Origin: an uncultured Pelagibacteraceae bacterium
GTDB lineage: Bacteria; Pseudomonadota; Alphaproteobacteria; Pelagibacterales; Pelagibacteraceae
Direction: 5' to 3'
NCBI GenBank assembly: GCA_902545945.1
Contig: CACCID010000001.1
Location: 1 to 64,000 of the forward strand
DNA: 64,000 nt
The position numbers and the translations under genes are program-made. The notes below the pieces were generated by a model. The model made no database searches. It was not told where the DNA came from and saw nothing but the letters and a program-made list of their open reading frames with translations. Positions 33,089 through 40,423 of this stretch are shown here, one piece after another (position 1 is the first letter of the stretch; the number at the start of each line of letters is the position of its first letter).

Positions 33089-34088
33089 TATCAAATCTTT
33101 CTTTGAGAGTGCAAACTGCTAATGAAAATCTTAAAGATCTATTCCAATTTAAAATTTTTTCATAATTTTCGAATATTATATAGGCCGGTGAAAGAGTTTC
33201 GGCTCCAGGTATAATATCTTTATCAGGAATTATAATTGCTACAGGAAAACTTTCGTCGATGTTCAAATCATCGAAATTTTTAATATATCTTTTTAAAAAA
33301 CTAATTTTTCTTTTATTTTTTATATTTCTAGCTGAAGAATTTAAATATTTTTTTGGAATATTATCTTTAAGTTCAATTTTAAAAAAACACGGCTGATTTT
33401 TCTTCCATCCAATTGTCTTTAAATAATTAGCAGCTGATGCAAATGAGTCTTCAATATTTTTTAACTCGATTGTTTTATTATTATTGTAATCAATAGCATA
33501 ATTTCTTATAGTCCTTGGCATAAACTGAAAGTTTCCGAAAGCACCAGCCCAAGATCCATATAAAATTTCTCTATCTATTATGTTGTTATCTACTAATTTT
33601 AATAAAATTAGTAATTCCTTAGTGAAAAACTCACTTCTTCGTTTATCAAAACTTAAAGTTGCGAGAGAAGACACAATATCCATTTTTCCTAAATACTTTC
33701 CAAAATTAGTTTCTATACCCATTAGAGCTAACAATAATTCTTTTTCAACTTGAAATTCATTTTCGACAATATCAATTATTTTTTTATTTTTTTTATATAT
33801 TTTTAAACCCTCTCTAACTTTACTCATAGAAGACCTTTTTTTAATATATGTAAAAGTATCCTCATAAAACTCTGGTTGGAATCTATCGTATTCGATCACT
33901 TTAGGTAAAAAAATAGCATCAGCCATTATTTCGTTTACAACTTTTTCTGAAATGCCAGAATTAACAGCTCTAAATTTAAATTTTGTTTTCCACTCATTAA
34001 AATCTGTAGTGGCAAAGGCTTGATTAAAAATTAAAAATATTAAAAAGATTAAATTTATAAATAATTTGAACATTTTAATAATTATCAT
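33078..34088 (-). CDS. mltB: Membrane-bound/periplasmic lytic murein transglycosylase B
   Basis: The product is 336 residues. A second ATG at 34073 (331 residues) gives a cleaner signal peptide, FKLFINLIFLIFLIFNQAFA, and may be the real start. The SLT_2 domain shows MGIETNFGKYLG with the catalytic Glu, SWAGAFGNFQFMP, NYAID and DSFASAANYLK. It cleaves peptidoglycan glycan strands to 1,6-anhydro ends. It heads the minus-strand operon that runs on through wall enzymes, tmk, holB, metG and tatD. Confidence 0.93.
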   Translation of the reverse strand: MIIIKMFKLFINLIFLIFLIFNQAFATTDFNEWKTKFKFRAVNSGISEKVVNEIMADAIFLPKVIEYDRFQPEFYEDTFTYIKKRSSMSKVREGLKIYKKNKKIIDIVENEFQVEKELLLALMGIETNFGKYLGKMDIVSSLATLSFDKRRSEFFTKELLILLKLVDNNIIDREILYGSWAGAFGNFQFMPRTIRNYAIDYNNNKTIELKNIEDSFASAANYLKTIGWKKNQPCFFKIELKDNIPKKYLNSSARNIKNKRKISFLKRYIKNFDDLNIDESFPVAIIIPDKDIIPGAETLSPAYIIFENYEKILNWNRSLRFSLAVCTLKERFDNEI

Positions 34089-34177
34089 AATTAATAAGTA
34101 TCAACTAGTATAATTAAAGAGAGTTATTTATTGTTATTTTGGTGCTTTGATAGTAATAAGAGACATAATTATTTCAA

Positions 34178-34267
34178 GGAGAGGTGGCTGAGCGGTTGAA
34201 AGCACTGGTCTTGAAAACCAGCAACGGGGCAACTCGTTCGTGGGTTCGAATCCCACCCTCTCCGCCA
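34178..34267 (+). tRNA. tRNA-Ser(TGA)
   Basis: Acceptor GGAGAGG pairs with CCTCTCC, followed by G73 and encoded CCA. The anticodon arm CTGGT/ACCAG carries loop CTTGAAA (anticodon TGA). A long variable arm follows, GCAACGGGGCAACTCGTTC, then T-arm GTGGG-TTCGAAT-CCCAC. It is 90 nt with CCA. The convergent SdhE gene stop lies right after it. Confidence 0.97.
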
Positions 34268-34525
34268 TTATAATTTAAACTTCTTAAATATTTTGGAAAC
34301 TTCATTTTTATCAATATTTTCTTTAATAATGCCATGTTGATAATAATTAAGTATTACTTCGTCCTCAAAATTTAGAAATCTATCTAATTCATTTAAAAGC
34401 TGTTCATTAAATAAATCAATATTTTTATCAACAAACGAACTTAATAATATATCCATTTCTTTGGTTCCTCTATAACCAGCTCTATAAATTAATTTTTTTT
34501 TGAATATTTCTAATTTATTATTCAT
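34268..34525 (-). CDS. sdhE: Succinate dehydrogenase assembly factor 2 / FAD assembly factor SdhE
   Basis: The 85-residue all-helical protein has the key motif YRGTKEMDILL (RGxxExD; Gly of RGxxE is essential for flavinylation in the family), then FLNFEDEVILNYYQHG near 52-67. It helps insert FAD covalently into SdhA. The length is normal. It abuts the tRNA-Ser 3' end on the opposite strand and is divergent from recG, with a 32-bp gap. Confidence 0.92.
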   Translation of the reverse strand: MNNKLEIFKKKLIYRAGYRGTKEMDILLSSFVDKNIDLFNEQLLNELDRFLNFEDEVILNYYQHGIIKENIDKNEVSKIFKKFKL

Positions 34526-34557
34526 TAAATTATATTATACCGAATTTAATCTATTAA

Positions 34558-36597
34558 ATGAACAAAGATAATATTTTCGATAGCATCAGCACTTTAAAAG
34601 GCGTTGGGTCGCAATTAAGTAAATACTTAAAAAAAAGAAAAATAGAAAAAATAAAGGATATAATTTTAAATCTCCCTTATTCTGAGACAGATAGGTCAAA
34701 AATAGTAAGGTTAAGTGAACTTGAGGTCGGAGCAATTTGCTCAATTAAGGTAAAAGTTAAAAAACTTAATTTTCCTAGAATAAGAAATTTACCTAATAAG
34801 ATTATCTGTGAAGATGAAACTGGCAAAATTGATATTGTTTATTTTAATAGCCGAGAAGGATATCTAAGAAAACTTTTTCCTTTAAATGAATGGGTCATCA
34901 TAAGTGGAAAAATTAATTTTTTTAATAAAAAATATCAAATAACGAATCCTGATTATGTTACTACGATAGAAAATCAAGATTACGTCGTTAAGAATATTCC
35001 TAAGTACAATTTAACAAAAGGTATTAATGAAAAAAAATATAGATCCATAAGTGAAAAAATTATATCGAATATCCCTATAATTAATGACTGGCTTGATAAT
35101 CATTTTATTGAAAAAAATAAGTTACTTAATTGGAATCAAGCTATTAAAAACCTTCACTTAAATGAAAAAAAAGATAATAAATCAAAAAGTTATAGAAGAA
35201 TAGTATTTGATGAAATTTGTGCAAATTTTTTATCTTTATCAGAAAATAGAAAACGAATTAGAAAAAGTAAAAAAGCAAAAATATTTAATAATAAAAAAGT
35301 TGAGTATTTAATAAAAAAACTACCATTTAAATTAACTAATAGTCAGAATGTTGTCCTTAAAGAAATCGATAAAGATTTACTTAGTCATAAAAGAATGTTT
35401 AGAATTATACAAGGCGATGTAGGATCAGGCAAAACCATTGTTTCTCTTTTATCAATTTATAATGTTGTACAAAGTGGTTATCAAACTGCTTTGATGAGTC
35501 CAACTGAAATTTTAGCAAAACAACATTTTGAGTTATCCAAAAAAATATTTGGTAATTTATTGAAAATTAGATTTTTAACTGGAAAAACTGAGTATAAGGA
35601 AAGGAAAAAAATTTTAAAAGAATTGAGAGAAGGAAAGATTGATTTAATTATTGGAACACATTCATTATTCCAAAAAACAATTAAATTCAGAAATTTAGGT
35701 TTAACTGTGATAGATGAACAACATAAATTTGGTGTAAAACAAAGAAGTGACTTAGCAAAAAAAGGTGGGGACAATTGTGATGTACTATTAATGTCTGCTA
35801 CTCCAATTCCAAGGACTATGATGATGTCTCTTTATGGAGATATGGATATTTCTAAAATTAATGAAAAACCTGCCGAAAGAAAATCAATACAAACATTAAG
35901 CAAGCCAGAAAAAAAAATAAATGAGTTATGGCCATCAATTAAAAGACAAATCGACTATGGAAATCAAGTTTTTTGGGTATGTCCATTGATTGAAGAGTCC
36001 AGTTTTTTGGATTATTCATCAGCAAAAAAAAAATATGAAATAATTAATAAAAAATTTCCTAATAAAGTTGGTCTTATACATGGAGCGCTTGATAAAGAGG
36101 AGAAAGACAAAATCTTAAATAAATTTCTAAATAAAGAAATTTTTATTTTAGTTTCAACAACTGTTATTGAAGTTGGTATAGATTTTCCTAATGCAAATTT
36201 AATTATAATTGAAAATGCTAATAAATTTGGTCTTGCACAATTGCATCAATTACGGGGAAGAGTTGGTAGAGGTCAAAAACAAGGAGTTTGTATTTTGCTA
36301 TTTAAGGAAGGATTAAGTAAAAGTGCAATTAAAAGAATTAAGATATTAAAAAACTCGGATGATGGTTTTTTTATAGCTGAAGAAGATTTGAAATTAAGGG
36401 GTTTTGGTGATTTAATTGGATATCAACAAAGTGGAATTAAAAATTTTAGATTTGCAGATCCCTTACATCACGAAGATTTATTTCAATTAGCAGAAAAATA
36501 TATTCTCGGTATTCGAGATGATATTAATGAAAAAAAATATTCCTTTCTTTTAAAGTTATTTGATAAAGCTGAAATTATTAATATAGAAGAATTTTAA
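34558..36597 (+). CDS. recG: ATP-dependent DNA helicase RecG
   Basis: The 679-residue protein has an N-terminal wedge/OB region (LKGVGSQLSKYLKKR, ICSIKVKV), then the helicase core: Walker A GDVGSGKT near 286, MSPTEILA, DEQHKFG (DEAH-type, DExQ variant) near 389, MSATPIPRT, and the C-terminal half with QLRGRVGRG near 566. It remodels stalled replication forks and Holliday junctions. The stop overlaps the convergent DUF502 gene stop. Confidence 0.97.
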   Translation: MNKDNIFDSISTLKGVGSQLSKYLKKRKIEKIKDIILNLPYSETDRSKIVRLSELEVGAICSIKVKVKKLNFPRIRNLPNKIICEDETGKIDIVYFNSREGYLRKLFPLNEWVIISGKINFFNKKYQITNPDYVTTIENQDYVVKNIPKYNLTKGINEKKYRSISEKIISNIPIINDWLDNHFIEKNKLLNWNQAIKNLHLNEKKDNKSKSYRRIVFDEICANFLSLSENRKRIRKSKKAKIFNNKKVEYLIKKLPFKLTNSQNVVLKEIDKDLLSHKRMFRIIQGDVGSGKTIVSLLSIYNVVQSGYQTALMSPTEILAKQHFELSKKIFGNLLKIRFLTGKTEYKERKKILKELREGKIDLIIGTHSLFQKTIKFRNLGLTVIDEQHKFGVKQRSDLAKKGGDNCDVLLMSATPIPRTMMMSLYGDMDISKINEKPAERKSIQTLSKPEKKINELWPSIKRQIDYGNQVFWVCPLIEESSFLDYSSAKKKYEIINKKFPNKVGLIHGALDKEEKDKILNKFLNKEIFILVSTTVIEVGIDFPNANLIIIENANKFGLAQLHQLRGRVGRGQKQGVCILLFKEGLSKSAIKRIKILKNSDDGFFIAEEDLKLRGFGDLIGYQQSGIKNFRFADPLHHEDLFQLAEKYILGIRDDINEKKYSFLLKLFDKAEIINIEEF

Positions 36598-37208
36598 TCT
36601 ATATTTGTTGTCCCTGCTGAAACAATAAATTTAGATGCTTGTTCAAATGAAATATCAAGAAAAATTAGATCTTTTTTTGGAACAAGTAAGAGAAAACCAC
36701 TTGTTGGATTGGGTGTTGTTGGAACAAATACATTTATTAAATCTTCTTTAATTTTTTCTTTAATTAAACCTTCATTTTCTTTGGTTGCAAATCCTACAGC
36801 CCATACACCCTTACGAGGATATTCTAATAATACAACACTTTTTTGTTTATTATCTGTTTTAGTAAAACTTTCGGTCATTTGACCTATTGCGGAATATATT
36901 GTTCTTAAAATTGGGATTTTTTTAAGTACATTATTAAATAACTCAAAAAATTTTTTTCCTAGAAAAGAAAGTGATAACCAACCAATAAAAGTAATTATTA
37001 TTAATGCTATTAAAATCTCTACACCTGGAATATCAAACGGTAGGTAATTATTGGGATTAATCTCTTTTGGTATAACTTTGCTAGAAATTCTTATGATGAA
37101 TAATGTTAAGTATAATGTTATCCCAATTGGAATTAAAACAACAACACCTGCTATAAAATTATTTCTTAATTTTGAAAAAATTGATCTTTTTAATGATGGT
37201 TCAGACAT
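36594..37208 (-). CDS. DUF502 family membrane protein
   Basis: The 204-residue protein has an initial helix at about 15-35 (NFIAGVVVLIPIGITLYLT), a second hydrophobic segment at about 58-82, and a cytoplasmic-like region with GQMTESF, YPRKGVWAVGFAT and VFVPTTPNPTSGFLLLVP, which is diagnostic of DUF502. The function is not established. Its position next to recG is common in alphaproteobacteria. A 25-codon hydrophobic ORF starts upstream (see 37212-37289). Confidence 0.88.
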   Translation of the reverse strand: MSEPSLKRSIFSKLRNNFIAGVVVLIPIGITLYLTLFIIRISSKVIPKEINPNNYLPFDIPGVEILIALIIITFIGWLSLSFLGKKFFELFNNVLKKIPILRTIYSAIGQMTESFTKTDNKQKSVVLLEYPRKGVWAVGFATKENEGLIKEKIKEDLINVFVPTTPNPTSGFLLLVPKKDLIFLDISFEQASKFIVSAGTTNID

Positions 37209-37211
37209 TTT

Positions 37212-37289
37212 TTATGTATAGCTTGAGTAAATAATAAAAACTATTATCAAAATAAAAATTGCAATTAGTATTTTATTATTTAAAATCAT
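37212..37289 (-). CDS. Possible 25-aa hydrophobic micro-ORF upstream of DUF502 gene
   Basis: ATG at 37289 to TAA at 37212 on the minus strand encodes 25 residues, a single predicted helix (ILIAIFILIIVFIIYSS). It ends 4 bases before the DUF502 start. It may be a tiny membrane protein, a leader ORF or chance in AT-rich DNA. No RBS stands out. Confidence 0.25.
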   Translation of the reverse strand: MILNNKILIAIFILIIVFIIYSSYT

Positions 37290-37300
37290 GAGTCTTATAG

Positions 37301-38134
37301 ATGTATAACATAAATAGACGTAAATTTCTTGGCTATTTTGGATGTGGTTGTTGTTCCATGTTTTTACCATCATGTTCAACTGTTCCTATAACTGATAGAA
37401 AACAACTCACAATATATCCTGAATATAGAATAAATGCACAAGCTGCAAAAGCTTATGAAAATTTTAGAAGTAAAACTAAATTAATTACGACAGGTACGCA
37501 ATTGAAGGAAATAAGACAAATAGGAAAAAAGATGGAACTCGCTGTGAGTGCCTTCTTTAAAAAAGAAGGTAAAGATGATCCAACGAAGGATTTTGGTTGG
37601 GATTATATTTTAGTTGATAATGATAAAGTTGTTAATGCATGGTGTATGCCCGGTGGTAAGATTGCTGTATACACTGGTTTACTGAAAGTAACTAAAAATA
37701 TAAATGCTCTCTCCATAGTAATGGGTCATGAAATAGCGCATGCTGTAGCAAGACACTCAGTTGAAAGAATGAGCCACGCAATGACAATAAATTTTGGAAC
37801 GCAAATTGCAGATATATTTTTAGGTGGAGCGATTAACAGGACAAGAAATACAGTTGGTCAGAATACAGGTTTAGATATATTTCAATTAGGAATTATGAAT
37901 CCTTTTGGAAGAAAACAAGAAACTGAAGCCGATTATTTAGGATTAATTTTTTCATCTCTTTCTGGTTACGATATAAGAGAGTCAGTAAGACTTTGGGAGC
38001 GGATGTCTGAAAAGAATAAAGGAAAAGAGCCTCCTGTTTTTTTAAGTACACACCCTAGTAGCAAAAAAAGGATTGATAATTTAAAAAATTGGATAAATGA
38101 AGTTGTAATAAAATACCCACCAATTAAGACTTAA
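37301..38134 (+). CDS. M48 family metallopeptidase, lipoprotein
   Basis: The 277-residue protein begins with a twin-arginine signal (NRRKFLGYFG) followed by a lipobox-like LPSC at about 24-27, so it is probably a Tat-exported lipoprotein. The zinc site HEIAHA is at about 148-153, with the third ligand in ETEADYLG near 207-214 and STHPSSKKR near the end. It is a BepA/LoiP-type periplasmic protease for outer-membrane quality control. Three extra Cys (GCGCC) lie inside the signal region. TatABC is encoded at 51.1-52.3 kb. Confidence 0.9.
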   Translation: MYNINRRKFLGYFGCGCCSMFLPSCSTVPITDRKQLTIYPEYRINAQAAKAYENFRSKTKLITTGTQLKEIRQIGKKMELAVSAFFKKEGKDDPTKDFGWDYILVDNDKVVNAWCMPGGKIAVYTGLLKVTKNINALSIVMGHEIAHAVARHSVERMSHAMTINFGTQIADIFLGGAINRTRNTVGQNTGLDIFQLGIMNPFGRKQETEADYLGLIFSSLSGYDIRESVRLWERMSEKNKGKEPPVFLSTHPSSKKRIDNLKNWINEVVIKYPPIKT

Positions 38135-38138
38135 TATT

Positions 38139-38214
38139 TGGTGAGCCCTGATGGACTCGAACCATCGACACCCTCCTTAAAAGGGAGGTGCTCTACCAAC
38201 TGAGCTAAGGGCCC
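38139..38214 (-). tRNA. tRNA-Lys(TTT)
   Basis: On the minus strand, acceptor GGGCCCT pairs with AGGGCTC (one G-T), with A73 and encoded CCA. The anticodon arm CCTCC/GGAGG has loop CTTTTAA (anticodon TTT). D-arm GCTC-AGTTGGTA-GAGC and T-arm GATGG-TTCGAGT-CCATC are intact. It is 76 nt with CCA. Confidence 0.97.
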
Positions 38215-38259
38215 TTAGAAGTTGTCCTTTTATATACTAATAGTACAAATTTCAAATAT

Positions 38260-39375
38260 TTAATCGAATAAATTTATATACTTTTTATAAAATGTTCTAA
38301 AAGTGCCTTCTTTAATATTTCTTCTTATTTCGCGCATAAATTGTTGGTAAAAATATATATTATGTAATGAAATGAGCATTGAAGCCATCATTTCATTAGA
38401 TTTAATCAGGTGATTTAGATAACTTTTTGAATATTTGTTTAGTTGTCTTATGTGACAATTTTCATCTAAAGGTGCCTTATCTCTTTGATATTTAGAGTTT
38501 TTAAGATTTAATTTGCCCTCCCATGTAAATGCAAGTCCTGTTCTGCCTGATCTCGTTGGCATTACACAATCAAACATGTCAATCCCTTCGTTAACAGCAC
38601 CCAGTATATCTGATGGGGTTCCAACACCCATTAAATATCTTGGTTTATTTTTTGGAAGATAACAAGTTGTTTCATGTAAAATTTTAAACATATCTGATTG
38701 TTTTTCTCCAACTGCTAAACCTCCCATAGCATAACCATTAAATTTTATCTCTTTTAATTTTTCAATGCTTTCAATTCTTAAATCTTTGTATAAACCTCCT
38801 TGAGCAATGCCAAAGAGTGCTTTTGACTTATCATTACCGAATTCTACTTTGCTTCTTTCAGCCCATTGAGTAGAAACATTTATCGCTTTAGATAAAATTT
38901 TTTTGTTACTAGTTAACTTTGGACACTCATCTAAAACCATTATTATATCTGAATTTATACTTTTTTGAACTTGTATACTTTTCTCAGGACTAAGAATTAT
39001 TTTTTTTCCATCCAAGTGTGAAGAAAAGATTGCTCCTAATTTCACATCAATTTTATTAAATTTTGATAATGACATAATTTGATAACCACCAGAGTCGGTA
39101 AGAATTGGTTTTTGCCAATTCATATAATTATGTAATCCTGCAAAATTACTAAGTACTTCTATACCTGGCCTGAGTAATAAATGATAAGTATTACCTAAAA
39201 TTACTTGGGTATTGGTTTCTATAATATCATCAGTAAATATTCCTTTAATCGTACCCTGAGTTCCAACTGGCATAAAGGCCGGTGTATCAATTATACCTCT
39301 TGGAGTAGATATTTTACCTAGTCTAGCAGTACCATCAAGAGTAACTAACTCAAAAGAAAATTCTTTTTTGAGCAT
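38260..39375 (-). CDS. tgt: Queuine tRNA-ribosyltransferase
   Basis: The 371-residue TIM-barrel enzyme swaps guanine for preQ1 at position 34 of GUN-anticodon tRNAs. Motifs visible are TPAFMPVGTQGT, LTDSGGYQIMSL (catalytic-type Asp), FGIAQGG, YAMGGLAVGE, GVGTP and DMFDCVMPTRSGRTG with the second Asp. The zinc-site cysteines of standard Tgt (CxCxxC) are reduced: the loop has ENCHIRQL, so the metal site is degenerate. It is 5 bases upstream of the cyclophilin stop boundary, with the gene order tgt-ppi-coaD-gyrA reading leftward. Confidence 0.95.
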   Translation of the reverse strand: MLKKEFSFELVTLDGTARLGKISTPRGIIDTPAFMPVGTQGTIKGIFTDDIIETNTQVILGNTYHLLLRPGIEVLSNFAGLHNYMNWQKPILTDSGGYQIMSLSKFNKIDVKLGAIFSSHLDGKKIILSPEKSIQVQKSINSDIIMVLDECPKLTSNKKILSKAINVSTQWAERSKVEFGNDKSKALFGIAQGGLYKDLRIESIEKLKEIKFNGYAMGGLAVGEKQSDMFKILHETTCYLPKNKPRYLMGVGTPSDILGAVNEGIDMFDCVMPTRSGRTGLAFTWEGKLNLKNSKYQRDKAPLDENCHIRQLNKYSKSYLNHLIKSNEMMASMLISLHNIYFYQQFMREIRRNIKEGTFRTFYKKYINLFD

Positions 39376-39380
39376 TAAAA

Positions 39381-39935
39381 CTATTTTGATTTTAAAGAGA
39401 TTATTTTATCAGGTTCTGGAACTGAACCACTGTTTGGATCACCTTTTTTTATTTTATCAATAAATTCCATGCCTTTAATTACTTTTCCGAATGCAGAATA
39501 TTGTCTGTCAAGATGTGGAGCTGAATCAAAGCAAATAAAGAATTGACTATTTGCACTATTTGGATCAGCGGATCTTGCTGCTGACAATATACCTCTAGTG
39601 TGAGCTATATCTGTAAACTCAGCTTTTAAATTTGGTAAATCTGATCCTCCAGTACCAGCTAATGATAAATTGTAATCTGGACTATTTGAATTTCCAAATT
39701 TTACATCTCCTGTTTGAGCCATAAAACCATCTATCACTCTATGAAAAACTACACCATCATATTTTCCTGAGTCAGCTAACTCTTTAAATCGCTTTACATG
39801 ATTAGGAGCTTTTTCTGGATAAAGTTCAATTTCTACATCACCGTATGTTAATTTTAAAATCATAATATTATTTTCTGCTAAAGTATTAGTTAGTAAACCA
39901 AAAAATAGTATAAATAAATAGATAAATTTCTTCAT
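39381..39935 (-). CDS. Peptidyl-prolyl cis-trans isomerase, cyclophilin type, exported
   Basis: The 184-residue protein has a signal peptide of about 20 residues ending LAE and a single cyclophilin domain: GVVFHRVIDGFMAQTGD (active Arg and Phe), NSQFFICF and LDRQYSAFGKVI. It catalyses proline isomerisation, probably in the periplasm. It shares one base with coaD upstream (stop/start overlap). Confidence 0.94.
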   Translation of the reverse strand: MKKFIYLFILFFGLLTNTLAENNIMILKLTYGDVEIELYPEKAPNHVKRFKELADSGKYDGVVFHRVIDGFMAQTGDVKFGNSNSPDYNLSLAGTGGSDLPNLKAEFTDIAHTRGILSAARSADPNSANSQFFICFDSAPHLDRQYSAFGKVIKGMEFIDKIKKGDPNSGSVPEPDKIISLKSK

Positions 39936-40423
39936 TAAGATTTATTTTTTAACTTTTTAACTGTTGATCGAGTGACAAATCTATTAATATTTCCACCTAA
40001 ATTAGCTATTTCCTTTACAAACTTTGAGGAGATAATTTGATTTTCAACATCAGACATTAAAAACATTGTCTCTATATTTGAGTTTAGTTTTTTATTCATT
40101 CCTGCTAATTGAAATTCGTATTCAAAATCTGAAACGGCCCTTAGACCTCTGATAATTGTATTTGCGTTATATTTTTTGCAAAGATCGATGGTTAAATAAT
40201 CAAAGCTAATAATTTTAACTTTTTTTTTATTAATTTTAAGATCTTTGAATAGAGAATTGTTAATTATATCTATTCTTTCTTCAATAGAAAAGTGGTAATT
40301 CTTATTAATATTATCAGTAGTAGCAACTATAACTCTATCAAATATATTTAATGATTTTTTAATAACATCGATATGTCCAAACGTTATAGGATCAAAAGTG
40401 CCTGGATAAATTGCAGTTTTCAT
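39935..40423 (-). CDS. coaD: Phosphopantetheine adenylyltransferase
   Basis: The 162-residue nucleotidyltransferase carries out the fourth step of CoA synthesis. Visible are YPGTFDPITFGHIDVI (TxGH family motif), RGLRAVSDFEYEFQLAGMN and ISSKFVKEI (ISSTxVR-like). The size is standard. The start lies directly after the gyrA stop on the minus strand. Confidence 0.97.
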   Translation of the reverse strand: MKTAIYPGTFDPITFGHIDVIKKSLNIFDRVIVATTDNINKNYHFSIEERIDIINNSLFKDLKINKKKVKIISFDYLTIDLCKKYNANTIIRGLRAVSDFEYEFQLAGMNKKLNSNIETMFLMSDVENQIISSKFVKEIANLGGNINRFVTRSTVKKLKNKS

